A stretch of 64,000 nt of DNA, taken from the NCBI RefSeq assembly GCF_051014685.1, contig NW_027478438.1:1240001-1304000 (forward strand), written 5' to 3'. The notes under the pieces were generated by a model. That model was not told where the DNA came from and ran no database searches. It was given only the letters and a program-made list of their open reading frames with translations. Source of the stretch: Ptiloglossa arizonensis. Lineage: Eukaryota > Arthropoda > Insecta > Hymenoptera > Colletidae. A program made the translations under genes and the position numbers. Shown in pieces: positions 22,021-35,400 of this stretch (position 1 is its first letter; every line of letters starts with the position of its first letter).

Positions 22021-25000
22021 GAGAAACCATTAAAATTTTCGGAAGTCTGATACTCGAAACCAATAACTACAATGGCCTAGGGGAAAAATACACATACCGT
22101 TGTAATCGGGCGAGTTTCTGCTTTCAGATTCAACAGGAATTACTCGCGTTCGTCAATCCGTTCGCGAGATATGGGTGTTTGAAGTTAAGGAATATTTGAG
22201 AAACCATCAAAATTTTCGGAATCTGATAATCGAAACCAATAACTACTATGGTCTAGGGCAAAAATACACATACCGTTGTAATCGGGCGAGTTTCATCTTT
22301 CAGATGCAACAGGAATTTCTCGAGTTCGTCAGTCCGTTCGCGAGATATGGGAGTTTGATGATAAGGAATGGTTGAGAAACCATCAAAATTTTCGCAAGTC
22401 TGATACTCGAAACCAATAACTGGAATGGCCTAGGGGAAAAGTACACACACCATTGTAATCGGGCGAGTTCCTGCTTTCAGATTCAACAGGAATTTCTCGA
22501 GTTTGTCAATCCTTACGCGAGATATGGGAGTTTGAAGTTAAGGAATGATTGAGAAGCCATAAAAATTTGCGGAATCTGATACTCGAAACCAATAACTGGA
22601 ATGGCCTAGGGGAAAAGTACGCACACCGTTGTAATCGGGCAAGCTTCTCCTTTCGGATGCAACAGGAATTTCTCGAGTTCGTCAATCCTTACGCGAGATA
22701 TGGGAGTTTGAAGTTAAGGAATGATTGAGAAGCCATAAAAATTTGCGGAATCTGATACTCGAAATCAATAACTACTATGGTCTAGGACAAAAATACACAT
22801 ACCGCTGTAATCGGGCGAGTTTCTGTTTTCAGATTCAACAGGAATTACTCGAGTTCGTCAATCCGTTCGCGAGGTATGGGAGTTTGAAGTTAAGGAATGG
22901 TTGAGAAACCATCAAAATTTTCGAGAGTCTGATACTCGAAACCAATAACTGGAATGGCCTAGGGGAAAAGTACGCACACCGTTGTAATCGGGCAATTTTC
23001 TCCTTTCAGGTGCAACATGAATTTCTCGAGTTCGTCAATCCTTACGCGAGATTTGGGAGTTTGAAGTTAAGGAATGGTTGAGAAACCATAAAAATTTGCG
23101 GAATCTGATACTCGAAACCAATAACTAGAATGGCCTAGGGGAAAAGTACACACACCATTGTAATCGGGGAGATTCTACTTCCAGATGCAACAGGAATTTC
23201 TCGAGTTCGTCAATCCGTTCGCGAGATATGGGAGTTTGAAGTTGAGTAATGGATGAGAGACCATTAAAATTTTCGCGAGTCTGATACTCGAAACCAATAA
23301 CTGGAATTCCCTAGGGAAAAGTACACACACCGTTGTTATCGGGCGAGTTTCTACTTTCAGATGCAACAGGAATTTCTCGAATTCGACAATCGGTTCGCGA
23401 GATATGGGAGTTTGAAGTTAAGGACTGGTTGAGATACCATTAAAATTTTCGCAAGTCTGATACACGAAACCAATAACTGGAATGGCCTAGGGGAAAAGTA
23501 CAGACACCGTTGTAATCGGGCGAGTTTCTGCTTCCAGATTCAACAGGAATTACTCGCGTTCGTCAATCCGTTCGCGAGATATGGGTGTTTGAAGTTAAGG
23601 AATATTTGAGAAACCATCAAAATTTTCGGAATCTGATAATCGAAACCAATAACTACTATGGTCTAGGGCAAAAATACACATACCGTTGTAATCGGGCGAG
23701 TTTCTGCTTCCAGATTCAACAGGAATTTTTCGAGTTCGTCAATCCGTTCGCGAGATATGGGGGTTGGAAGTAAAGGAATGGTTGAGAAACCATCAAAATA
23801 TTCGCAAGTCTGATACTCGAAACCAATAACTGGAATGGCCTAGGGGAAAAGTACACACACCGTTGTAATCGGGCAATTTTCTCCTTTCAGGTGCAACATG
23901 AATTTCTCGAGTTCGTCAATCCTTACGCGAGATTTGGGAGTTTGAAGTTAAGGAATGGTTGAGAAACCATAAAAATTTGCGGAATCTGATACTCGAAACC
24001 AATAACTGGAATGGCCTAGGGGAAAAGTACACACACCATTGTAATCGGGGAGATTCTACTTCCAGATGCAACAGGAATTTCTCGAGTTCGTCAATCCGTT
24101 CGCGAGATATGGGAGTTTGAAGTTGAGTAATGGATGAGAGACCATTAAAATTTTCACGAGTCTGATACTCGAAACCAATAACTGGAATTCCCTCGGGAAA
24201 AGTACACACACCGTTGTTATCGGGCGAGTTTCTACTTTCAGATGCAACAGGAATTTCTCGAATTCGACAATCGGTTCGCGAGATATGGGAGTTTGAAGTT
24301 AAGGACTGGTTGAGAGACCATTAAAATTTTCGCAAGTCTGATACACGAAACCAATAACTGGAATGGCCTAGGGGAAAAGTACAGACACCGTTGTAATCGG
24401 GCGAGTTTCTGCTTCCAGATTCAACAGGAATTACTCGCGTTCGTCAATCCGTTCGCGAGATATGGGAGTTTGTAGTTAAGGAATGGTTGAGAAACCATCA
24501 AAATTTTCGCAAGGCTGATACTCGAAACCAATAATTAGAATGGCCTAGGGGAAAAGTACGCACACCTTTGTAATCGGGCAAGTTTCTACTTTCAGATGCA
24601 ACAGGAATTTCTCGAGTTCGTCAATCCTTACGCGAGATATGGGAGTTTGAAGTTAAGGAATGATTGAGAAGCCATAAAAATTTGCGGAATCTGATACTCG
24701 AAACCAATAACTACTATGCTCTAGGGCACAAATACACATACCATTGTAATCGTGCGAGTTTCTATTTTCAGATGCAACAGGAAATTCTCGAGTTCGTCAA
24801 TCCGTTCGCAAGATATGGGAGTTCGAAATTAAGGAATGGTTGAGAAACCATTAAAATTTTCGGAAGTCTGATACTCGAAACCAATAACTACAATGGCCTA
24901 GGGGAAAAATACACATACCGTTGTAATCGGGCGAGTTTCTGCTTTCAGATTCAACAGGAATTACTCGCGTTCGTCAATCCGTTCGCGAGATATGGGTGTT

Positions 25001-26690
25001 TGAAGTTAAGGAATATTTGAGAAACCATCAAAATTTTCGGAATCTGATAATCGAAACCAATAACTACTATGGTCTAGGGCAAAAATACACATACCGTTGT
25101 AATCGGGCGAGTTTCATCTTTCAGATGCAACAGGAATTTCTCGAGTACGTCAGTCCGTTCGCGAGATATGGGAGTTTGATGATAAGGAATGGTTGAGAAA
25201 CCATCAAAATTTTCGCAAGTCTGATACTCGAAACCAATAACTGGAATGGCCTAGGGGAAAAGTACACACACCATTGTAATCGGGCGAGTTCCTGCTTTCA
25301 GATTCAACAGGAATTTCTCGAGTTCGTCAATCCTTACGCGAGATATGGGAGTTTGAAGTTAAGGAATGATTGAGAAGCCATAAAAATTTGCGGAATCTGA
25401 TACTCGAAACCAATAACTGGAATGGCCTAGGGGAAAAGTACGCACACCGTTGTAATCGGGCAAGTTTCTCCTTTCGGATGCAACAGGAATTTCTCGAGTT
25501 CGTCAATCCTTACGCGAGATATGGGAGTTTGAAGTTAAGGAATGATTGAGAAGCCATAAAAATTTGCGGAATCTGATACTCGAAATCAATAACTACTATG
25601 GTCTAGGACAAAAATACACATACCGCTGTAATCGGGCGAGTTTCTGCTTTCAGATTCAACAGGAATTACTCGAGTTCGTCAATCCGTTCGCGAGGTATGG
25701 GAGTTTGAAGTTAAGGAATGGTTGAGAAACCATCAAAATTTTCGAGAGTCTGATACTCGAAACCAATAACAGGAATGGCCTAGGGGAAAAGTACGCACAC
25801 CGTTGTAATCGGGCAATTTTCTCCTTTCAGGTGCAACATGAATTTCTCGAGTTCGTCAATCCTTACGCGAGATTTGGGAGTTTGAAGTTAAGGAATGGTT
25901 GAGAAACCATAAAAATTTGCGGAATCTGATACTCGAAACCAATAACTAGAATGGCCTAGGGGAAAAGTACACACACCATTGTAATCGGGGAGATTCTACT
26001 TCCAGATGCAACAGGAATTTCTCGAGTTCGTCAATCCGTTCGCGAGATATGGGAGTTTGAAGTTGAGTAATGGATGAGAGACCATTAAAATTTTCGCGAG
26101 TCTGATACTCGAAACCAATAACTGGAATTCCCTAGGGAAAAGTACACACACCGTTGTTATCGGGCGAGTTTCTACTTTCAGATGCAACAGGAATTTCTCG
26201 AATTCGACAATCGGTTCGCGAGATATGGGAGTTTGAAGTTAAGGACTGGTTGAGAGACCATTAAAATTTTCGCAAGTCTGATACACGAAACCAATAACTG
26301 GAATGGCCTAGGGGAAAAGTACAGACACCGTTGTAATCGGGCGAGTTTCTGCTTCCAGATTCAACAGGAATTACTCGCGTTCGTCAATCCGTTCGCGAGA
26401 TATGGGTGTTTGAAGTTAAGGAATATTTGAGAAACCATCAAAATTTTCGGAATCTGATAATCGAAACCAATAACTACTATGGTCTAGGGCAAAAATACAC
26501 ATACCGTTGTAATCGGGCGAGTTTCTGCTTCCAGATTCAACAGGAATTTTTCGAGTTCGTCAATCCGTTCGCGAGATATGGGGGTTGGAAGTAAAGGAAT
26601 GGTTGAGAAACCATCAAAATATTCGCAAGTCTGATACTCGAAACCAATAACTGGAATGGCCTAGGGGAAAAGTACACACACCGTTGTAAT
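22020..26690 (+). repeat. 16-monomer (2,821-bp) higher-order repeat, two copies
   Basis: About 22020-23870 recurs at about 24840-26690 with offset 2,821 bp. Paired landmarks are GGGTGTTTGAAG at 22175/24996 and the GGGGGTTGGAAG monomer near 23760/26580. Between the repeated parts (23870-24840) lies sequence itself related to the first half of the unit. Identity looks very high; one visible difference is GAGTTCGTCAGTCC against GAGTACGTCAGTCC. Confidence 0.75.
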
Positions 26691-29600
26691 CGGGCGAGTT
26701 TCTGACTTCAGATGCAACAGGAACTTCTCGATTTCGTCAATCCTTTCGCGAGATATGGGAGTTTGAAATTAAGCAATGGTTGAGAAACCATCAAAATTTG
26801 CGGAATCTGATACTCGAAACCAATAACTACTATGGTCTAGGGCAAAAATACACATACCGTTGTAATGGGGCGAGTTTCTGCTTTCAGATTCAACAGGAAT
26901 TACTCGAGTTCGTCAATACGTTCGCGAGGTATGGTAGTTTGAAGTTATGGAATGGTTGAGAAACCATCAAAATTTTCGCAAATCTGATACTCGAGACCAA
27001 TAACTGGAATGGCCTAGGCGAAAAGTACGCACACCGTTGTAATCGGGCAAGTTTCTGCTTTCATATGCAACAGGAATTTCTCGAGATCGTCAATCCGTTC
27101 GCGAGATATGGGAGTTTGAAGTTAAGGAATGGTTGAGAAACCATCATAATTTTCGCAAGTCTGATACTCGAAATCAATAACTACTATGGCCTAGGGCAAA
27201 AATACACATACCGTTGTAATCGGGCGAGTTCCTGCTTTCAGATGCAACAGGAATTTCTCGAGTTCGTCAATCGGTTCGCGAGATATGGGAGTTTGAAGTT
27301 AAGGAATGGTTGAGAAACCATCAAAATTTTCGGAATCTGATACTCGAAACCAATAACTACTATGATCTAGGGTAAAGCACACATACCGTTGTAATCGGGC
27401 GAGTTTCTGCTTTCAGATGCAACAGGAATTTCTCGAGCTCGTCAATCCGTTCGCGAGATATGGGAGTTTGAAGTTAAGGAAGGGTTGAGAAACCATCAAA
27501 ATTTGCGGAATCTGATACTCGAAACCAATAACTACTATGGTCTAGGGCAAAAATACACATACCGTTGTAATCGGGCGAGTTTCTGTTTTCAGATTCAACA
27601 GGAATTACTCGAGTTCGTCAATCCGTTCGCGAGATATGGGAGTTTGAAGTTAAGGAATGGTTGAGAAACCATCAAAATTTTCGCAAGTCTGATACCCGAA
27701 ACCAATAACTGGAATGGCCTAGGGGAAAAGTACACACACCATTGTAATCGGGCAAGTTTCTACTTTCAGATGCAACAGGAATTCCTCGAGTTCGTCCATC
27801 CTTTCGCGAGATATGGGAGTTTGAAGTTATGGAATAGTTGAGAAGCCATCAAAATTTTCGAAAGTCTAATACTCGAAACCAATAACATCTATGGTCTAGG
27901 GCAAAAATATACATACCGTTGTAATCGGGCGAGTTTCTACTTTCAGATGCAACAGGAATTTCTCGAGTTCGTCAATCGGTTCGCGAGATATGGGAGTTTG
28001 AATTTAAGGAATGTTTGAGAGTCCATTAAAATTTTCGCAAGTCTGATACTCGAAACCAATAACTGGAATGGCCTAGGGTAAAAGTACGCACACCGAAGTA
28101 ATCGGGCGAGTTTCTGCCTTCAGATGCAACAGGAATTTCTCGAGTTCGTCAATCCGTTCGCGAGATATGGGAGTTTGAAGTTATGGAATGGTTGAGAAGC
28201 CATCAAAATTTTCGAAAGTCTAATACTCGAAACCAATAACATCTATGGTCTAGGGCAAAAATATACATACCGTTGTAATCGGGCGAGTTTCTACTTTCAG
28301 ATTCAACAGGAATTACTCGAGTTCGTCAGTCCGTTCGCGAGATATGGGAGTTTGAATTTAAGGAATGGTTGAGACACCATCAAAATTTTCTGAATCTGAT
28401 ACTCGAAACCAATTACTGGAATGGTCTTCGGGAAATGTACACATACCGTTGTAATCGGGCGAGTTTCTACTTCCAGATGCAACAGGAATTTCTCGAGTTC
28501 TTCAATCGGTTCGCGAGATATGGGAGTTTGCAGGTAAGGAATGGTTGAGAAACCATCAAAATTTCCGCAAGTCTGATACTCGAAATCAATAACAACTATG
28601 GCCTAGGGCAAAAATACACATACCGTTGTAATCGGGCGAGTTCCTGCTTTCAGATTCAACAGGAATTTCTCGAGTTCGTCAATCCGGTCGCGAGGTATGG
28701 GAGTTTGAAGTTAAGGAATGGTTGAGAAACCATCAAAATTTTCTGAATCTGATACTCGAAACCAATTACTGGAATGGTCTTCGGGAAATGTACACATACC
28801 GTTGTAATCGGGCGTGTTTCTACTTTCAGATGCAACAGGAATTTCTCGAGTTCTTCAATCGGTTCGCGAGATATGGGAGTTTGAAGGTAAGGAATGGTTG
28901 AGAAACCATCAAAATTTTCGGAATCTGATACTCGAAACCAATAACTACTATGATCTAGGGTAAAGCACACATACCGTTGTAATCGGGCGAGTTTCTGCTT
29001 TCAGATGCAACAGGAATTTCTCGAGTTCGTAAATCCGTTCGCGAGATATGGGAGTTTGAAGTTACGGAAGGGTTGAGAAACCATCAAAATTTTCGGAATC
29101 TGATACTCGAAACCAATAACTACTATGATCTAGGGTAAAGCACACATACCGTTGTAATCGGGCGAGTTTCTGCTTTCAGATGCAACAGGAATTCCTCGAG
29201 TTCGTCCATCCTTTCGCGAGATATGGGAGTTTGAAGTTAAGGAATGGTTGAGAAACCATCAAAATTTTCGGAATCGGAAACTCGAAACCAATAACTACTA
29301 TGACCTAGGGTAAAGCACACATACCGTTGTAATCGGGCGAGTTTCTGCTTTCAGATGCAACAGGAATTACTCGAGTTCGTCAATCCTTTCGCGAGATATG
29401 GGAGTTTGAAGTTAAGGAATGGTTGAGAAACCATCAAAATTTTCGCCTGTGTGATACTCGAAACCAATAACTACTATGGTCTAGGGCAAAAATACACATA
29501 CCGTTGTAATCGGGCGAGTTTCTGCTTTAAGATTCAACAGGAATTTCCCGAGTTCGTCAATCCGTTCGCGAGGTATGGGAGTTGGAAGTAAAGGAATGGT

Positions 29601-31010
29601 TGAGAAACCATCAAAATTTTCGCATGTCTGACACTCGAAACCAATAACTGGAATGGCCGAGGGGAAAAGCACACTTACCGTTGTAATCGGGCGAGTTTCT
29701 ACTTTCAGACGCAACAGGAATTTCTCGAGTTCGTCAATCCGTTCGCGAGGTATGGGAGTTGGAAGTAAAGGAATGGTTGAGAAACCATCAAAATTTTCGC
29801 AAGTCTGATACTCGAAACCAATAACTGGAATGGCCTAGGGTAAAAGTACGCACACCGTTGTAATCGGGCGAGTTTCTGCTTCCAGATTCAACAGGAATTA
29901 CTCAAGTTCGTCAATCCGTTCGCGAGATATGCGAGTTTGAAGTTAAGGAATGGTTGAGAAACCATCAAAATTTTCGCAAGTCTGATACTCGAAACCAATA
30001 ACTACAATGGCCTAGGGGAAAAATACACATACCGTTGTAATCGGGCGAGTTTCTGCTTTCAGATGCGTCAGGAATTTCTCGAGTTCGACAATCCGTTCGC
30101 AAAATATCGGAGTTTGAAGTTAAGGAATGGTTGAGAAACCATCAAAATATTCGCAAGTCTGATAGTCGAAACCAATAACTGGAATGGCCTAGGGGAAAGG
30201 TACACACAACATTGTAATCGGGCGAGTTCTGACTTCAGATGCAACAGGAATTTCTCGAGTTCATCAATCCGTTGGCGAGATATGGGAGTTGGAAGTAAAG
30301 GAATGGTTGAGAAACCATCAAAATTTTCGCATGTCTGACACTCGAAACCAATAACTGGAATGGCCGAGGGGAAAAGCACACTTACCGTTGTAATCGGGCG
30401 AGTTTCTACTTTCAGACGCAACAGGAATTTCTCGAGTTCGTCAATCCGTTCGCGAGATATGGGAGGTAGAAATTAAGGAATGGCTGAGAAGCCATTAAAG
30501 TTTTCGCAAGTCTGATACTCGAAACCAATAACTACTATGGTATACAGCAAAAATACACATACCGTTGTAATCGGGCGGGTTTCTACTTTCAGATGCAACA
30601 GGAATTTCTCGAGTTCGTCTATCGGTTCGCGAGATATGGGAGTCTGAAGTTAAGGAATGGTTGAGAAACCATCAAAATTTTCGCAAATATAATACTCGAA
30701 ATCAATAACTACTATGGCCTAGACCAAAAATACACATACCGTTGTAATCGGGCGAGTTTCTGCTTTCAGATTCAACAGGTATTACTCGAGTTCGTCGATC
30801 CGCTCGCGAGATATGGGAGTTTGAAGTTAAGGAATGGTTGAGAAACCATCAAAATTTTCGGAATCTGATACTCGAAACCAATAACTGGAATGGTCTTGGG
30901 GAAATGTACACATACCGTTGTAATCGGGCGAGATCCTATTTCTGATGCAACAGGAATTTCTCGAGTTCGTCAATTGGTTCGCGAGGTATGGGAGTTTGAT
31001 GTTGAGGAAT
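25410..31010 (+). repeat. Large satellite segmental duplication, copy 1
   Basis: It matches 32460-38250 with an offset that grows by whole monomers: 7,052 bp near 26 kb, 6,699 bp near 27.4-28.4 kb, 7,056 bp near 29.5-30.4 kb and 7,233 bp near 30.9 kb. The left breakpoint (about 25410) is where GGAATGGCCTAGGGG follows different upstream monomers in the two copies. Identity is close to complete over long stretches; the frame at 29481-29714 is unchanged in the second copy. Confidence 0.75.
30481..30494 (+). other. Example of the variant monomer dyad TGGCT-GAGA-AGCCA
   Basis: The usual dyad is TGGTT-GAGA-AACCA. Here both sides of the same stem pair have changed (T to C and A to G), so a 5-bp stem with a GAGA loop is kept. 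The same form is seen at about 37537, 39479, 39833, 42661, 43191 and 43545, and with a GAGG loop at 41247. Confidence 0.7.
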
Positions 31011-31189
31011 GGTTGAGAAACCATCAAAATTTTCGGAATCTGAAACTCGAAACCAATAACTACTATGATCTAGGGTAAAGCACACATACCGTTGTAATCG
31101 GGCGAGTTTCTGCTTTCCGATGCAACAGGAATTACTCGAGTTCGTCAATCCGTTCGCGAGATATGGGAGTTTGAAGTTAAGGAAGGGTT

Positions 31190-32460
31190 GAGAAACCACC
31201 AAAATTTGCGGAATCTGATACTCGAAACCAATAACTACTATGGTCTAGGGCAAAAATACACATACCGTTGTAATCGGGCGAGTTTCTGTTTTCAGATTCA
31301 ACAGGAATTACTCGAGTTTGTCAATCCGTTCGCGAGATATGGGAGTTTGAAATTAAGGAATGGTTGAGAAACCATCAAAATTTTCGCAAGTCTGATACCC
31401 GAAACCAATAACTGGAATGGCCTAGGGGAAAAGTACACACACCATTGTAATCGGGCAAGTTTCTACTTTCAGATGCAACAGGAATTTCTCGAGTTCGTCA
31501 ATCGGTTCGCGAGATATGGGAGTTTGAATTTAAGGAATGTTTGAGAGTCCATTAAAATTTTCGCAAGTCTGATACTCGAAACCAATAACTGGAATGGCCT
31601 AGGGTAAAAGTACGCACACCGTTGTAATCGGGCGAGTTTCTGCCTTCAGATGCAACAGGAATTTCTCGAGTTCGTCAATCCGTTCGCGAGATATGGGAGT
31701 TTGAAGTTATGGAATGGTTGAGAAACCATCAGAATGTTCGACAGTCTGATACTCGAAACCAATAACTGGAATGGCCTAGGGGAAAAGTACGCAAACCGTT
31801 GTAATCGGGCAAGTTTCTACTTCCAGATGCAATAGGAATTTCTCGAGTTCGTCAATCCGTTCGCGAGATATGGGAGTTTGAAGTTACGGAATGGTTGAGA
31901 AACCATCAAAATTTTCGGAATCTGATACTCGAAACCAATAACTACTGTGGTGGGGGAAAAATAAATATACCGTAGTAATCGGACGAGTTTCTGCTTTAAG
32001 ATTCAACAGGAATTTCACGAGTTCCTCAATCCGTTTGCGAGATATGGGAGTTTGAAGTTAAGGAATGGTTGAGAAACCGTCAAAATTTGCGGAATCTGAT
32101 ACTCGAAACCAATAACTACTATGCTCTAGGGCACAAATACACATACCACTGTAATCGTGCGAGTTTCTATTTTCAGATGCAACAGGAAATTCTCGAGTTC
32201 GTCAATCCGTTCGCGAGGTATGGGAGTTTGAAGTTAAGGAATGGTTGAGAAACCATTAAAATTTTCGGAAGTCTGATACTCGAAACCAATAACTAGAATG
32301 GCCTAGGGGAAAAGTACACACACCATTGTAATCGGGGAGATTCTACTTCCAGATGCAACAGGAATTTCTCGAGTTCGTCAATCCGTTCGCGAGATATGGG
32401 AGTTTGAAGTTGAGTAATGGATGAGAGACCATTAAAATTTTCGCGAGTCTGATACTCGAA
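31190..32460 (+). repeat. Satellite segment between the two large duplicated blocks
   Basis: Largely rearranged copies of monomers near 27.5-28.2 kb (offset about 3.5-3.7 kb, for example the TTTGAGAGTCCATT monomer at about 28015 and 31540). It includes one odd monomer at about 31945 (TGTGGTGGGGGAAAAATAAAT) where the usual GGTCTAGGGC is disrupted, and one more CTATGCTCTAGGGCAC monomer at 32119. Confidence 0.6.
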
Positions 32461-35400
32461 ACCAATAACTGGAATGGCCTAGGGGAAAAGTACGCACACC
32501 GTTGTAATCGGGCAAGTTTCTCCTTTCGGATGCAACAGGAATTTCTCGAGTTCGTCAATCCTTACGCGAGATATGGGAGTTTGAAGTTAAGGAATGATTG
32601 AGAAGCCATAAAAATTTGCGGAATCTGATACTCGAAATCAATAACTACTATGGTCTAGGACAAAAATACACATACCGCTGTAATCGGGCGAGTTTCTGCT
32701 TTCAGATTCAACAGGAATTACTCGAGTTCGTCAATCCGTTCGCGAGGTATGGGAGTTTGAAGTTAAGGAATGGTTGAGATACCATCAAAATTTTCGAGAG
32801 TCTGATACTCGAAACCAATAACTGGAATGGCCTAGGGGAAAAGTACGCACACCGTTGTAATCGGGCAATTTTCTCCTTTCAGGTGCAACATGAATTTCTC
32901 GAGTTCGTCAATCCTTACGCGAGATTTGGGAGTTTGAAGTTAAGGAATGGTTGAGAAACCATAAAAATTTGCGGAATCTGATACTCGAAACCAATAACTA
33001 GAATGGCCTAGGGGAAAAGTACACACACCATTGTAATCGGGGAGATTCTACTTCCAGATGCAACAGGAATTTCTCGAGTTCGTCAATCCGTTCGCGAGAT
33101 ATGGGAGTTTGAAGTTGAGTAATGGATGAGAGACCATTAAAATTTTCGCGAGTCTGATACTCGAAACCAATAACTGGAATTCCCTAGGGAAAAGTACACA
33201 CACCGTTGTTATCGGGCGAGTCTCTACTTTCAGATGCAACAGGAATTTCTCGAATTCGACAATCGGTTCGCGAGATATGGGAGTTTGAAGTTAAGGACTG
33301 GTTGAGAGACCATTAAAATTTTCGCAAGTCTGATACACGAAACCAATAACTGGAATGGCCTAGGGGAAAAGTACAGACACCGTTGTAATCGGGCGAGTTT
33401 CTGCTTCCAGATTCAACAGGAATTACTCGCGTTCGTCAATCCGTTCGCGAGATATGGGTGTTTGAAGTTAAGGAATATTTGAGAAACCATGAAAATTTTC
33501 GGAATCTGATAATCGAAACCAATAACTACTATGGTCTAGGGCAAAAATACACATACCGTTGTAATCGGGCGAGTTTCTGCTTCCAGATTCAACAGGAATT
33601 TTTCGAGTTCGTCAATCCGTTCGCGAGATATGGGGGTTGGAAGTAAAGGAATGGTTGAGAAACCATCAAAATATTCGCAAGTCTGATACTCGAAACCAAT
33701 AACTGGAATGGCCTAGGGGAAAAGTACACACACCGTTGTAATCGGGCGAGTTTCTGACTTCAGATGCAACAGGAACTTCTCGAGTTCGTCAATGCGTTCG
33801 CGAGATATGGGAGTTGGAAATTAAGGAATGGTTGAGAAATCATCAAAATTTTCGCATGTCTGATACTCGAAACCAATAACTCGAATGGCCTAGGGGAAAA
33901 GCACACACACCGTTGTAATCGGGCGAGTTTCTACTTTCAGACGCAACAGGAATTTCTCGATTTCGTCAATCCTTTCGCGAGATATGGGAGTTTGAAATTA
34001 AGCAATGGTTGAGAAACCATCAAAATTTTCGGAATCTGATACTCGAAACCAATAACTACTATGATCTAGGGTAAAGCACACATACCGTTGTAATCGGGCG
34101 AGTTTCTGCTTTCAGATGCAACAGGAATTTCTCGAGCTCGTCAATCCGTTCGCGAGATATGGGAGTTTGAAGTTAAGGAAGGGTTGAGAAACAATCAAAA
34201 TTTGCGGAATCTGATACTCGAAACCAATAACTACTATGGTCTAGGGCAAAAATACACATACCGTTGTAATCGGGCGAGTTTCTGTTTTCAGATTCAACAG
34301 GAATTACTCGAGTTCGTCAATCCGTTCGCGAGATATGGGAGTTTGAAGTTAAGGAATGGTTGAGAAACCATCAAAATTTTCGCAAGTCTGATACCCGAAA
34401 CCAATAACTGGAATGGCCTAGGGGAAAAGTACACACACCATTGTAATCGGGCAAGTTTCTACTTTCAGATGCAACAGGAATTCCTCGAGTTCGTCCATCC
34501 TTTCGCGAGATATGGGAGTTTGAAGTTATGGAATGGTTGAGAAGCCATCAAAATTTTCGAAAGTCTAATACTCGAAACCAATAACATCTATGGTCTAGGG
34601 CAAAAATATACATACCGTTGTAATCGGGCGAGTTTCTACTTTCAGATGCAACAGGAATTTCTCGAGTTCGTCAATCGGTTCGCGAGATATGGGAGTTTGA
34701 ATTTAAGGAATGTTTGAGAGTCCATTAAAATTTTCGCAAGTCTGATACTCGAAACCAATAACTGGAATGGCCTAGGGTAAAAGTAAGCACACCGTTGTAA
34801 TCGGGCGAGTTTCTGCCTTCAGATGCAACAGGAATTTCTCGAGTTCGTCAATCCGTTCGCGAGATATGGGAGTTTGAAGTTATGGAATGGTTGAGAAGCC
34901 ATCAAAATTTTCGAAAGTCTAATACTCGAAACCAATAACATCTATGGTCTAGGGCAAAAATATACATACCGTTGTAATCGGGCGAGTTTCTACTTTCAGA
35001 TTCAACAGGAATTACTCGAGTTCGTCAGTCCGTTCGCGAGATATGGGAGTTTGAATTTAAGGAATGGTTGAGACACCATCAAAATTTTCTGAATCTGATA
35101 CTCGAAACCAATTACTGGAATGGTCTTCGGGAAATGTACACATACCGTTGTAATCGGGCGAGTTTCTACTTTCAGATGCAACAGGAATTTCTCGAGTTCT
35201 TCAATCGGTTCGCGAGATATGGGAGTTTGCAGGTAAGGAATGGTTGAGAAACCATCAAAATTTCCGCAAGTCTGATACTCGAAATCAATAACAACTATGG
35301 CCTAGGGCAAAAATACACATACCGTTGTAATCGGGCGAGTTCCTGCTTTCAGATTCAACAGGAATTTCTCGAGTTCGTCAATCCGGTCGCGAGGTATGGG

